Shown one piece after another: positions 1 through 11,394 of a stretch of 64,000 nucleotides of DNA. This stretch comes from Tetrapyrgos nigripes (taxonomy: Eukaryota > Basidiomycota > Agaricomycetes > Agaricales > Campanellaceae), in assembly GCA_013368315.1 (NCBI GenBank), contig JAACJM010000063.1, positions 62,001 through 126,000 on the forward strand. The letters are read 5' to 3'. The position numbers were made by a program, and so were the translations under genes. The notes under the pieces are model-generated. The model had not been told where the DNA came from and made no database searches. It saw nothing but the letters and a program-made list of their open reading frames with translations. Position 1 is the stretch's first letter; every line of letters starts with the position of its first letter.

Positions 1-150
1 AGTTTTGGCTGGAGAGGAACTGGGAAAGTTGATTGAAGAGGAGGAGCCCGCTGTCAAACCATGTTAGATGACTTTGAGTAGAAAAAAAAAAAGAACCCAC
101 GCTGGAAAAGAGGCGTCTTCTCCCAGCCGTAACTCCATGTAAATCGACGG

Positions 151-238
151 ACCCTCGCAGTGATAGACGTGACAATTCCTGACAATCTCATTGGTCAATC
201 ATTTCCATGTCCGACTCCCCGACGTCGACGTCATTCCG
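151..238. repeat. Dispersed repeat, copy 1 of an ~88-bp segment
   Basis: This segment is almost identical to 9695-9782 in the same orientation, differing at only a few bases. The flanking sequences on both sides are unrelated, so this is a small duplicated block rather than part of a longer visible repeat. I see no terminal inverted repeats or target duplication, so the mechanism is not clear. Confidence 0.8.
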
Positions 239-536
239 AGCTCCTGTCTATGTTCTAGTAAGTTGTATCTAATGCTTAGACGAGTGTTGCGTCCTTTGTA
301 CAGGTCAACTGCAGATAGGATATTAGTGTAGCTTTCTATTGATAGTGGCAAAAAAAACGGGGGCAAGTACTCGCAGCACGACGAAGGGAGTCGACAGTCA
401 TAGTTGTAGGTGAAGGAAAAATAGAAAGGAATGGAACGACGTAGAAGTTCCCACTCAGAGCTGGCCGTCAAAACTTCAAGCTCCCTGGGTAATACACTCC
501 TCCTCCTCCTTCCCTTGATGAAAATGCACATTTCAA

Positions 537-1366
537 TCATTCCGCGTTCCATTCCCCGTCGTCGTGGTCCCTGGATCTCCGTCGAATTTTGGCTCTATCT
601 TCTCGTGACCACTGAGTGAACCTCTACAGCGTTTAACGGTCAAAGGGACTCTTACCTTTTCCTCGTACAGCTTCATGGCACGCTCTACACGTTCCAATTT
701 CTCGGCGTCAGTAGTAAACACCTTCTTCCTCTTCCGCAGTCCTAGCCGGACTAGCCTACACTTCACCCGGGTTGGCACCTCGATATCTTTTAGCACCTGA
801 TTTAGTTTGCTTCGATGTTCATTCCACCATCGACCCCATTCTTCACCATGGTTTTTCATAGCGTTGTTTCCTTCTCGCTCAGCCTGTGTGCACAAGTCCA
901 TCAGTCCACCTTGTAGATACAGAGTGAAAATTGATCAGCAAACGTACCTTCCTTTCCAGATTCACAAAGTCGGTGAACCGGCCATTCGCTCTTCTCTCCA
1001 TATCTGTGACCATGTTATATAGGTGAAAGCAGAGGCAACGATGGTGAGGCAACTCCAAAGGAATGATGCGAGCTTTGGCGATTGCTTTAGCGTCCTCTAA
1101 ACTAGTTTTGATTGTCTGCCTCAATTCTTCGTTCAAAGCGCCGCCACTATGACCCCATCACAGAGATAGCAATATCGGTTTATCGTGTCAGTTTCCAGCA
1201 AGATTTTAGTCATCGCGGTGATGAAATACCAATCGGGGATTGCTTACCCTTCATGAGTTCCGGATGGCCAGTGATTGCGGATGAGATCATCAAGGTTCTT
1301 GAACGGCTCTTGCTGCACATTTGTGTTCTGAGGTTGTTGATCAGAGGTATTTTCAAACTTGGACAT
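537..1366 (-). CDS. Hypothetical protein, four exons, about 206 aa
   Basis: I do not recognise the family. The model uses exons 1366-1248, 1146-948, 883-656 and about 611-537, with GT-AG introns of 101, 64 and about 44 nt; the phases agree across all joins. The start is the ATG of MSKFENTSDQQ and the stop is TGA at 539-537. The product is hydrophilic: a Gln/Asn-rich N-terminus, a central helical block with Cys/His (PHHRCLCFHLYNM), a Trp-containing helix (EEWGRWWNEH), then basic KKRK-like clusters and an Arg-rich C-terminus (KIRRRSRDHDD). There is no signal peptide or membrane segment. The basic, charged composition would suit a nuclear or nucleic-acid-associated protein, but that is inference only. 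The last intron is uncertain because two acceptors are possible. The gene sits alone on the minus strand upstream of a MITE. Confidence 0.55.
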
Positions 1367-1639
1367 TGTTGGTGTTACGCGCTCAGGTTGCGAGTCTTAA
1401 GATTGCTGGGGTACCAACATGGCCGCAAGCTTAAATACGAGGGCAAAAAACATAGTACAAATATCGCCTCTGATTGAGCCGGCTGCTGTAATGACTGGTT
1501 TGATAAATGATAGAATCATGTCCATTGTCACAGTGGATGTTTCCCATCCCGGTGTCCGTCAAGTTTCAATAAGCGCGGAAGTCTGAGATCAACGCTATAT
1601 CAATCTCAATTCTCAACGCCGCTCCAACCAAAGGTTGTA

Positions 1640-1766
1640 CAGTAAACTCCCTCTTAGTACATACCCCTCGGTTGAGACCGAAAGCTATGCATTAAGAGAG
1701 ACGACTTGAGCAGGTAAAAGTGGGTTTCGTCGTACGAAAATCTATGCATTAAGAGGGAGTTTACTG
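1640..1766. mobile_element. Tc1/mariner (pogo-like) MITE, 127 bp
   Basis: Near-perfect terminal inverted repeats begin CAGTAAACTCCCTCTTA and end TAAGAGGGAGTTTACTG, and a TA dinucleotide flanks each end (1638-1639 and 1767-1768). The CAGT start with TA target duplication is the signature of pogo-type mariner non-autonomous elements. The interior has no coding capacity. Confidence 0.85.
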
Positions 1767-1768
1767 TA

Positions 1769-2367
1769 TTTGTAATGCACCCTGAGGCGTACTGAAAGGG
1801 TTCTCATCTAGATTTACAGGGTTTTGAAGTTCAATGTGGGCTGTCTGTCTCAGAGACCTTCCAAGTTTCCAATTGCCAAGTTTCCGCAGTGCATTGTGGG
1901 TGGCATCCTGCCAATTCAATCAATGGTTCTTACAACTGTAGCGGACTCGAGAGGCGAGCGCCGAGAAATTTTCGTCTGGTTTGCGAGTATTCATTCCCTG
2001 ACAAAGTTTGGAAAGGGGACGGCTGCTCTGTTTGCTTACGGTCGGATTACCGAGATCAAAAAATCAAAATGAGCCATCCCGACTCCGACTCCGCTAACAA
2101 AGGCCAAGTTAGAATTATCCGTGCGAATGGACCTAGCTATATCTGGCTATACACATGAAAGACTAGTTGATCAACAACATGCATACTATGATAATACATA
2201 TTGGTTTACTGCCACTCAAACTATGATGACAGGACTTCCGACTCTGACGCAACTTGTCTTGAATCTTGGTCATTCAGAACAAGATCAGGACGCCACTAGA
2301 GCGTCTAAACAGGCTGCCGGATACCAACGTTGAAGCTTTCGAATCTTCAAGGAAAGCATTCAGTAAC
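1769..2367. other. Intergenic stretch, no supported gene
   Basis: Only short overlapping reading frames are present, without convincing splice structure or recognisable motifs. It separates the MITE from the 3' end of the minus-strand helical-protein gene. Confidence 0.4.
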
Positions 2368-3618
2368 TCAACAGTAGCTGATAGAGACCAGAACGTCTGC
2401 GCGCACCTGGTAATCGTATTCGCAGTAGGAGCGGCCAATCTCGCTCCAACTTTCGAGGGTACTCGTCAACTCGACATCATTAGCGCCGTCTTGCTCCGAG
2501 ATCACTGCTTTGACCCAGGTCAATTTCTCGACTTTGTCCTTCCACCACCCTATGAAGTCAACAACGCTTTCTTGGAAAGCCTTCAACATCTCTCCGATGT
2601 CTTTCAGCTGTATCCTGACTTCTTCAAGTGTTTTCTCTTGCCTTTCTCGTACTGTTTGGTAACGGATGGCGTTAACTGCAGCGATGTCCAAGATCATTTC
2701 GATAATGTACATACCTTCAGCTCTGTAGACAGACCACTGCTGAACCGCAAAGGCTGTACATTCCGCAATCAACAATGACGCAGCGACCGCGATGGGGAGG
2801 ATAATTATTGGGAGGGTTGGTAGTAACAATGGGCCAATCTGTGCGGCGGCGGAGATAATCCCGATATCGAGGGAACTTGAAAGGTGTCCTATGAACTTCT
2901 TGGCCATCTGCCCCAACCTCTCATGTCCGTTCTTTGATTCTCTTACATGCTGAAGTTTGCTCTCCACTCTTGCGATCTGACGAGGTAGCTCCTTTTCCCC
3001 CAACTTTGATCAACATAATTTAGTCATGGTACCACAAAGCGAGACTGTAAGACGACAACTGACCTTAATTACAACTTTTTTGACATGTATGAATGCATCT
3101 GTGACTAGTCCTGCCGACCTCTGCGCTTCACGGGCTTTCTGTTTCATCCTTTCAACAAACTCCATCAATTCCTCAGGGGAAACATTTCTCCTCCGCATGT
3201 CTTGAAGAGCTTTGGCATCAGAGCAGAAAGAACTTCCGTGCTGACTAAAGTCGAGGCTGAGATTGATTGCCGTGCAGTATGCAATGGCCTGCTTTCTGAT
3301 GGGGGTGATAATGGAGACGATTATTTGATGTTGTGACTCGTTGCACCTGCAAAACAAATTGAAATTTCAGCGCAAATTATAGAGCTATAGATATCAAGAA
3401 GAGAGCCACTACTACTTGGTCGACGGTTGGGCATTGCAAAAGGGTTCCAACTGTCGGAAAGTCTCCCGCGCAGAATCGGCGAGTTTAAGAATCGAAGAAT
3501 GATGGTCTTCCGACATCTGAAAACCGGACGAAAAACGAAGGAGCGACTCAGGCGACTGTCTTTTTTCGATGCAGGTCTGATATATGCAAAGGGAACGTGT
3601 GGTACACGATCCATTCAC
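2368..3618 (-). CDS. Long-helical protein with hydrophobic hairpin, paralog A
   Basis: Three exons fit well: about 3618-3416, 3346-3064 and 3003-2368, with introns of 69 and 60 nt and phases that join without a break. The product is almost all helical and charged, with a hydrophobic stretch of about 45 residues (including GPLLLPTLPIIILPIAVAAS) followed by another long amphipathic helix containing KTLEEVRIQLKDIGEMLKAF. This helix / hydrophobic hairpin / helix layout resembles helical-bundle membrane-inserting proteins in general, but I cannot name a family. The middle exon aligns by eye with the gene at 5944-6983: both have an FCxD motif and a spaced R..K.R.A helix ending in IK. The two therefore form a local paralogous pair on the same strand. 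The true 5' end is unresolved: the first exon may start further upstream near 3799. A GT just before the terminal 12 residues could also be a splice donor. Confidence 0.55.
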
Positions 3619-3619
3619 G

Positions 3620-4408
3620 AGGGGTAGCTTGCTTCAGCTCAAAGCCTCCACTCCAATAGCAAACTCCGGAGTGGAGTAGTGCGGAATGAAACTTAATCAG
3701 CAAAGTTTGATTTGTGAAAAAAGGATGGCCTACATACGCCTGAGGAAACCCTTGCAGTTCAAGGTCGCATGACCAGGAATACCAGTGACGACAAGACAAA
3801 GTCTGAGCGCTACGTAGTTCAAGATAGCGACCGTTCCATACTACGTATCTTGAGAGACATATTCAGTTGCATCTAAGGGTATCATCTCCCCCTCTTCGTA
3901 CTTTCACTAGTCCTCACATGACAAGTGTACTCTCAGCTTTAATTAAGGCCTTGTAAGGGTGAGAAAAATGGTTAGGCCTTGATTTCTCAATAGATTTAAG
4001 CCTTAGGGAGAACACTGAATAACCAAGGTTTGCGAGATTGGAAATAATAGGAATAGGGGTAATGTAGTAAGCATGATTACCTGACATCTCGCTCCTTTAA
4101 CAGCTAATTACTGCGTCTTCTAACGCGAGTCAGAGAAAATCAGACACTAAACAAGAATGGAAAGTATATAAGGTGGGTGATGGCAATATGAAAAAGATGA
4201 AGCGTGTGGGGAAAGATGTAAGAGGAATATTTGAGGTGGATGTTTGGGAGGATGTTTGGAGACTAGCAATTTCATCGAATTGTGATCGGATCACAAACTG
4301 CTAGTAAGGAGGGTCCGATCTCAATGAGATATACGAACCAAGATGGAGGATAGGAAAGGATAGGCAGTGAGGGAAGTGAGAACCCGAGACTCTGTGAAGT
4401 ACTCGCAA
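3620..4408. other. Intergenic stretch, no supported gene
   Basis: About 790 bp between paralog A and the foldback element. It may contain the unresolved 5' exon of paralog A near 3700-3799. Otherwise I see only AT-rich sequence with no repeats or open frames of note. Confidence 0.35.
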
Positions 4409-5112
4409 TCACAGCGGGGCGCGGACCATATTTGCCTGCCATTTTTGCGGACTCTTAAATGACGGATAGTTCACACCATTTTGAGTGAGATAAAATCAAG
4501 CATATTTGCTGCCGAAAACTGGGTCACAAATGCTCAAATTATGTGCTTAAGTTTTTCCGTGCTAAACCTTTATTCATTTGTGACCAAAAAAGGGAAGCAA
4601 CATAGTATTAGAATTTTCTTTTGTGAGAAAATGCGCCAAAAGGTACGATCAGTATTTGTGTGCCGGATTCCGGCGAGTAAAAGGAAGTTCTTCTGTGAGA
4701 AAATGCGCCAAAAAGTATGATCGGTATTTGTGTGCCGGATTCCGGTGAGTAAAAGGAAAAGTAATCCGGACGCAGCATTGAATCCGGCACACAAATACTG
4801 ATCATACCTTTTGGCGCATTTTCTCACAAAAGAACTTCCTTTTACTCACCGGAATCCGGCACACAAATACTGATTGTCCCTTTTGGCGCATTTTCTCACA
4901 AAAGAAAATTCTAGTACTATGTGCTTCCCTTTTTTGATCACAAATGAATAAAGGTTTAGCATGGAAAAACTTAAGCACATGATTTGAGCATTTGTGACCC
5001 AGTTTTCGGCAGCAAATACGCTTGATTTTATCTCGCTCAAAATGGTGTGAACTATCCGTCATTTAAGAGTCCGCAAAAACGGCAGGCAAATATGGTCTGC
5101 GTCCCGCTGTGA
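4409..5112. mobile_element. Foldback-type inverted-repeat element, ~704 bp
   Basis: The two halves are near-perfect reverse complements. The left end reads TCACAGCGGGGCGCGGACC and the right end is its inverse with few changes; the arms are about 330 nt each around a short spacer near 4745-4783. Each arm contains two tandem copies of a roughly 70-80-nt unit that includes GAGAAAATGCGCCAAAA and TTTGTGTGCCGGATTCCGG. Reading frames inside it on both strands are mirror images of the same sequence and should not be taken as genes. I could not define a target duplication. A transcript through it would fold into a long double-stranded hairpin. Confidence 0.85.
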
Positions 5113-5130
5113 ATTAGACTATTAAACATT

Positions 5131-5596
5131 AGACAGTTTGCGCTTTTCGGTCACGTGCGAATTCCGCGTTGCGCGTTTCGGCTGTGACCGAAAAATGCAT
5201 TGCGCATGTCAACCTCGTGTAGACCGTGCTACCACTACCATTTAGCATCTTAAACATTCTCAGACATCCTATCACACATGAAATCATCACCCGAATCATC
5301 CACATCCACGTCCTCTTCCATGTCCTCATTGTGGTAAGCAGAGTTTGAGCGGAGTTGTTTTCTTGTTCGTGGTCAGATGGTTCAGGTTTGGGGCTAGACA
5401 ACTCTTCAGAGCCTTCCCGGTTAGTAGCTTGGTCAGCCTGCAGATCCCTTGCTTTCTGTGTGCGTGTTTGGGGAGATATAGCGATTACAAGTGATGGCCG
5501 AAGGAAAGACTCGACGCGACAGCGCAACGTAATTTTCGGTCACAGCCGAAACGCGCAACGCGGAATTCGCACGTGATCGAAAAGCGCAAACTGTCT
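5131..5596. mobile_element. MITE with ~75-bp terminal inverted repeats
   Basis: The left end AGACAGTTTGCGCTTTTCGG and the right end are inverse copies over roughly 75 bp, with a few mismatches. ATT flanks both ends (5128-5130 and 5597-5599), compatible with a 3-bp target duplication. The approximately 310-bp interior includes an acidic minus-strand frame (HNEDMEEDVDVDDSGDD), which could be a captured or pre-existing gene piece. It lies 19 bp from the foldback element. Confidence 0.75.
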
Positions 5597-5623
5597 ATTA
5601 ACCACGATGAAAGGTGCGAGATG

Positions 5624-5932
5624 TCAGGTAGTGATCATGATGACTACATCAAGACATACCATAACATCAACCAGGCCAAGCATAGCCATGGGCACCTCCT
5701 TTGCATCATCGTCATCAATGGTGGAGCCGAAGTAGTTGATGTATTTCTTTCCGAGGCATGTATGATTTTGCGAGTCAGTCCAGAAGGCCGCTTTAAGTGT
5801 ATCGATGACGGCGGGGTGGTAGTAGGGTTCGTTGCTACGCCAGATTTTTGAAATTTGATGTGCGCAAGCGACTAGATGTTTCTGCACCCAAAGAAGCTCA
5901 GTTGGTTTTTGTGAGACTACGGGATAAAACAC
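5624..5932 (-). pseudogene. DUF6532-like fragment
   Basis: A minus-strand frame of about 100 residues contains YYHPAVIDTLKAAFW followed by an acidic turn and KEVPMAMLGLVDVMV. That order (HP.vI.tlk.aFf, then IPmpMLALV) is what I recall from the basidiomycete DUF6532 domain, often found next to transposons. Only part of the domain is present and I see no start or continuing exons, so I call it a remnant. The assignment rests on motif memory, not a search. Confidence 0.4.
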
Positions 5933-5943
5933 TTGGAGCTTTC

Positions 5944-6983
5944 TTATCTGGTAGGTATAATTAGCAGCGCTCGGTCGGGAGGCAGAGTGACAAAGTACTT
6001 CACCTCAAAAGCAAATGTGCTGAAAGAAACTTGCGAGCGCACCATATCAAAAATTTTTTGTATCAGAGAGGGGATAGAAGAGAGGTCGTCTTTCCGAAGA
6101 AACCCTTTGATCTGAGATAGGTAACCTCGAACTTGAGACCAGCTGAACTGAAGATGTGGAATAAAGATCTTGATTCGGGTAGAGAGGGTCTGCAAAATAT
6201 CGCCGTCTGAGAACGTGGAGCCTTCTCGAGGACACATCTAGAAACAAACTCAGCAGTCTTGTTGACCAGAATAGTAATATCGAACTTACTCGTGAGTGAG
6301 ATTCTGCGGACGGCCGATGTATCACTGACGAGGGAGATGTCAATGCGTTGAGCCTAGGCGCGGTGAACAGTGTCGGAGACTTCATGTTGCTGGCCTGCTG
6401 CTCCAAGCCCGATTGCATCTTCGTCATCCCGAAAGTATAGTCAAAGTGATCAGTGTCGAGTCAGACTGCCAAAAGCTTTCGTACAAGCACCTTTATAATC
6501 TGTCTCTCCATACGATCAAGCGCCTGTAAAACCTTTCGAGCTGCAATCCCGGCGTTGCGAGATTTGTTGTCTACCCTGACGAGAAATGCAACAATCTCTT
6601 TGGTGGGAGGCTTGGAAATCCGAATAAAGTTGTCCAGGTCGGTCAGATCATCGCAAAAGTGGGCCGCCACTTCGTTATAATAAAGGATCATTTCAACGAT
6701 GGCGAGCCAGTCAGAAGCTATTAATCGCTTTGCTCCAGCCAAGGGAGTGACGTCGGTCAGAGACTTGCTGGCTCTGGCAGTGATGCAAGTCAGTATATAT
6801 AAACCCCAGCCTGAACCAGAACACTACCAGGAAATCAACACTCACGATGGCCCTGTCGGGAACCAAGCCTCCAGGTATCGAAAGATAACTTGAAACACGC
6901 GAACTATTGATTCTCTGTTGTCTTGGCTGCCAATCATTGTTTCTGAGTTGACCGTCAACTTGGAGTTTGGGTTGGAGAGACAT
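5944..6983 (-). CDS. Long-helical protein, paralog B
   Basis: The central exon (about 6742-6480) encodes LAIVEMILYYNEVAAHFCDD, then a charged helix ending in RMERQIIK, and aligns by eye with the middle exon of the gene at 2368-3618. A likely start is the ATG at 6983 (MSLQPKLQVDGQ). A downstream exon after a clear TTTCTAG acceptor near 6238 encodes about 97 residues rich in hydrophobic/amphipathic helix (KIFIPHLQFSWSQVRGYLSQ) and stops at 5944. The joins between 6980 and 6750 and between 6480 and 6300 are not fully resolved; at least one small exon lies near 6290-6360. No enzyme motif is visible. Together with paralog A it forms a same-strand duplicated pair separated by mobile elements. Confidence 0.4.
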
Positions 6984-8680
6984 CAAGGATAGATATATGT
7001 AGCTCGTGTAATGTTTCATACTATGGTGGTTGTTTAATTTTGCAACGTGAAAACGACCTGGTCCCTTCGTGGTCACATTGACAGGAGGAATTTCTGAGCT
7101 TGAGACTGACAGCAGGTTTACAACGTTTACGAAATGATATTTGTGTCATATGAATAGACTAAGGTATGTCGATCTCGATGAACCTAACTACAAAAGGGAA
7201 AAAAGAAGTGTGAAAACAATAGAAGGTAACATTAATGAAGGCAATGCATGAGCGCTCCGTCCCAATTTGAAAATGATGCCAGGGTGAAAAACGTGAGCCC
7301 TTCTGTTCAGACTGTTAACCACACCGTGCCTTTGGAGGTCTTTGCTGGGACAGATGGTTCCGAACTTGCTCCATTGAGGGTAGAATCTACACAATGTGAC
7401 ACTGCACAACAGAAAAACAGTTGAGTCATGACACGCTTGGAACATGACTGTCTTTTGCATCCTCTGGTGGCATCATATGAACGCCTTAATTAGACACTAG
7501 TCAAAACGATAATAACGTACCGACTGCCGTTTGGTGGTAAAATAGTTGATAGCACACTCTCGGAGGCCTTGCTTGAGGCTGTGACGAGGCAAAATCCGAG
7601 TGCGACAGCGACTTAAGTTCAGAACCAAGCGAATGGAACATGAATCAAGATCCTAAGTTGCATGTGGTGGGGTCAGAAGACGGGAGGGGATTGTTCTTGA
7701 GTATTGTGTTGTGATGATGTTCGTCAAAGGACATGCCATGATGGCGTGTACTGCACAGGACCATCCCAGTACTCAGGGTCACAGAAAGTGACGGTCCCAT
7801 GACATTATGTACATCTAAACTTTTTGTTCATCTTGAGCACTCCACTTCGATTGACCTCAAAATTTTAGCCATAGAAACATCTTGCAGATGTTAAAGAACA
7901 ATGGGGTAGAGCTTGGGTCCCAGCAGAGTTCAGTGAGGCTCAAGGTGAACAAAAAAATTTACTGTGCTGAAAGTGTGGGAGACCGTCACTTTCCGTGACC
8001 ATGAGTATACCAGAACCCTGGTACATTAGTACAGGTACTCCCCAGGATGTTGCGCTCGTTCATGCTAGTCAGGATGTATTCGTTCTACAGCCTAAGGTGG
8101 ACGGACTGGGCTGTGCAGGCTAGGTCAGTCAATGTGCATACCTCTGAACAAGCGACGACAGGCCAGCCTAATGATATGGGGGGACCAGGGTAATTATTGA
8201 TTGCTACTAGGCAGAGCAACAGTGACTACAGGTTCGGTCTTTATTGTAATTTCCCGACCGACCCGACTGGCCTGCGAGCGCCAAGTGGGTGTGGGGAAAG
8301 TGAGGATCAGTTTAGGGAGAAAGCGACAGAATATTTAGGAACCCGACTACTGCCGCCGCCGCCGCTGTCTAGATGAGCATAGACATAGCCACCGCCAACA
8401 AACTTGAGAGAACCAGAGATAGGTAAGATAGGGATGGCAGTGGTCGACGTCGACGAAAACAAGGACTCTGGTGGTGGGCTCCGACCGTCTAAACCATAAT
8501 TGACAGTCCTTCAAGACTTCTGTGTCTGCACGGCAATAGGGGTGAAAGGAAATGATCACCGGGGTACAGATCTGTAAGTCGTCTTCGTTAGCATGAGCAT
8601 AATGCGACAACGAAAAAACACGACAAGCAAAGCTGAATGGCAGAAGAAGCGAAAGTACGAAAGAATGACTCACCTCGAGA
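6984..8680. other. Intergenic stretch, no supported gene
   Basis: About 1.7 kb with only short frames on both strands. I see a few short direct echoes (for example two statements of GTCACTTTC/GTGAC around 7780-8000) but no TIRs, domain motifs or convincing exon chains. Confidence 0.35.
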
Positions 8681-8683
8681 GCT

Positions 8684-9406
8684 TTAGCTCTTCATATACT
8701 CCTCTACCCGTCTTAGACTCACTCCTAGCCTCCAAACCTTCAAAAAGCACTTTTGGAGGGGTTGACAATGGTCGTGTCCGAGTCTGCTTGGATTCAGATA
8801 CTTTGAGATTGAATACGCGTAACGGTAGGCAGAGGACGAACAGTGACGCGAAATGGGTGACTTGTGGGTGTCATCCGTATGCAGGTATGCCCATGAAAGG
8901 AGAAGCAGAAGAATCACGGTCCATGACCGTGATAAGTTGATAACAACAGCGACATTGGCAGAGTGCTACCAGTGTCCACCGACGACGTTGAAGCGGGTAA
9001 CGAAAGTTACCTCCGCCCAGACAGAACCCATACAGACGAGGACCGGGTTAGCAACCAGCACCGGCACCAGCACCCATGGTAGTAGTATAAATAACCACAT
9101 CCCCCCATAACCCAGGCGAGCCCTCTACGATAGTTTCCATCGTTGACAGACGAGTATGAGGCGGAGTTGGGGTTGGCCGAATCGGAATGGTTCGGGGAAA
9201 CCGTTGAGTTGGTCTAGAGGTTGGGTGGGACTGGTTTGTTGGTAATGATGATGAGTTGGAAGATGGAGAGGAGTTTGGAGGAGTTGCGTTAGCTGAGACT
9301 GGATTGCAGGGAGAATGGATAAGAGACTGGGAATCTGAGTAGCCGGGTCAGTGTCATAGAACGCAGATAGAGAGATGCGCATACCGTCAAACGGTCTAAC
9401 GCCCAT
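8684..9406 (-). pseudogene. F-box-like gene fragment, copy 1
   Basis: The minus-strand frame 9406-9125 contains LRLILVCQRWK and then shifts frame. The next frame reads TIVEGSPGLWGDVVIYT. The combined pattern (vC..W..I.e.SP.LW.dv) is the classic post-F-box signature of fungal F-box proteins. The homologous block at 62.0 kb has one extra A at this point and keeps the frame, so this copy carries a single-base deletion. The downstream part (8917-8684) could be leftover leucine-rich C-terminal sequence but is not confirmed. Upstream Pro/Gln-rich sequence is shared with the 62-kb copy too. Confidence 0.45.
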
Positions 9407-9694
9407 CGTTCACTTGCTTCGAGTTTGGTTACAGCTGGTCAAAAAAGGAAAAGAAAAAGTATCAGTTTCATGAGTCCGAGTCACAATCTGCGACACTACT
9501 CACCAGAAAGTCCGCAAAGCTTAGGTAGATAAAGCGTACCCAGGCCTTTATCTATGTACCTGGACCCATTGTTGTTCCGGTATTACACAGGCGGCATGCA
9601 TTTTCCACATCTGCTCATCGATAGGGTTCTCGTTGAAGCGGAATTTGGAAAGGGGCGGGAGAGGTCCTGGAGACAGTGGTGGATGTTCGCAATG

Positions 9695-9782
9695 ACCCTC
9701 GCAGTGATAGACGTGACAATTCCAGACGATCTCATTGGTCAATCAGTTCCATGTCCGACTCCCCGACGTTGACGTCATTCCG
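9695..9782. repeat. Dispersed repeat, copy 2
   Basis: Same orientation and nearly the same sequence as 151-238. Here it borders a minus-strand frame of about 64 residues (9742-9548), but I do not see a real gene in that frame. Confidence 0.8.
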
Positions 9783-9930
9783 CGGTCCGCTCCTTATACG
9801 TACGAGCGCGTCTGCGTCCGCGTGTTTACGAAGAAAAGAAATATATGTTGTACAGTAAATTAGTAGATGTCTACGGACATTTGACGGACAATGTTATACT
9901 TAGGACACTTGAGCTTCTACTTTGTCCACC

Positions 9931-10110
9931 TTCACCGTGACGATATGAGCCTCCTCTACTTCTACCATTGCCAATGCTACGATGCAACCCTTTCCCATAT
10001 CCTTTGAAGTCCCGAAAATCGTCCTTGAATCATAATTTATTCATAAGGGCATGTTTGTGGCGAGGTGGAACGCGAGTGTGTTAGTGAACAGGGTTGGGAT
10101 CTTGAGTGTC
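9931..10110 (-). pseudogene. Fragment homologous to the ATG15-like 5' region
   Basis: This stretch matches 32632-32770 with substitutions and small indels (shared words include AAGTCCCGAAAA and TAAGGGCATGT). In the 32-kb locus the sequence encodes the LAHAHALTNES part of a lipase N-terminus; here the frame hits a stop soon after the Leu-Ala-rich portion. It is a non-functional duplicate. Confidence 0.55.
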
Positions 10111-11282
10111 TTATTCTGAGGCTTGAGGCTGCGTGCCGTTCTGCTTAGCATAGACAGCATGCGAAGGAACCGGGACCGGCAATGCCAGGAGAAGAGTTGT
10201 TGGTGGCATTGGACGGAAAACAGAGCTTCACAAGATATAAGTGAGAAAAGAACTGAAAAGTGGTGATGAACTTTTTCGCGAGGACCATTTTGCCACTCTT
10301 ATACTACTTCTCGACTCCTCGGAGTCGATAGGCTGTGCATGAAGCTCTTCAAGTTAGGTCGCTCAAACGAGTACTCACTTGAATCTGGCCAATGCTGCGA
10401 GTCTGTGACCATGATTAACATTTCCAACGGAAGTACTACCAAATGTCTTAATTTACACACGGCAGTCAGACGGAATGCACCGGGTGTATATTCAGAGATC
10501 GAAGAAGCGAGCAACGGGCGCAGCTTACTTTCCTTTGAGTTATTATTGGAAGTTGCAGCCGACGGGAATAGCGTTGGCTGGCGTTGGGCATAATACTTAT
10601 TTTAAAACTTGCTAAAGTTGAAATTCTTCTTCAAGTTCTGAGGAGAGTCTGAGGCGATTGAAGACTAGTGAAGATGTAATAATACGAGGTTTACAAGAGC
10701 TCGCGATCGTAATATTGCGAATACCATTGGCCATTCCTGCGGGTCGCTAAACACCATATGAAGGGACAAGGGATGAAATTCCGACGGATACGAGTGACAA
10801 GTCTAGACTGTGGCAAACGCTTGTTTTATATATGTAGGCCTAGGGATCGTCAAGTACGAGTCCTATTTATAGGACGAGACTTATTGTGAGCTCAAATGGC
10901 CGCATTTTTCGTATCCCGGGAAAATATATCCTATTCCGTCAGCTCGGCAGGCTCGGCACCAAGCTTCTCCGCAAATTCTCCGTCAACTTTCGTTGAGCAA
11001 CGAACCAGTGACCAGACCATGACCCACATCTACCTCTTCATAGTCTGTTGCATTTTGTGCAATGGGATGAGGACTCGTACCTGCCGCAGTATACAGTGGC
11101 CTGCACCGACATTATGATAAGAATCAGAAAATCGAAATGAGTGGCATCCGCCTGAACGACTCGCTGCGATCAAGCCACACTGCGATCAGACTGCGTTTCT
11201 GCCCCTGAGCGAGTGTCTGTCACGTACGTACATGTATGCTCGGAGACGGATTTTTGAGTGAACGAAAAGTCCAGAGGTTGTG
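10111..11282. other. Intergenic stretch upstream of the peroxygenase gene
   Basis: No gene is supported. Short frames (for example 10339-10593 and 10896-11117, both plus) show no splice structure or motif. The last few hundred bases are the presumed promoter of the gene at 11395. Confidence 0.35.
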
Positions 11283-11290
11283 TATAAAAA
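11283..11290 (+). promoter_or_regulatory. TATA box of the peroxygenase gene
   Basis: TATAAAAA lies 105 nt upstream of the first ATG at 11395, within a purine/pyrimidine-biased stretch followed by a CT-rich leader typical of fungal transcription starts. Confidence 0.6.
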
Positions 11291-11394
11291 GTGGCAATGG
11301 CGCTGGCAAAAAAGTCATCACCACTTCTTTCCTTCTCTTCCTACTTCCAGGATCCTATCCAGTGAACTAATCAGCCTTTGCAACACCAACGACA

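Noticed and set aside
4481..5062. Mirror-image ORFs on both strands
   Set aside because: They are the two arms of the foldback element translated in opposite directions, not genes.
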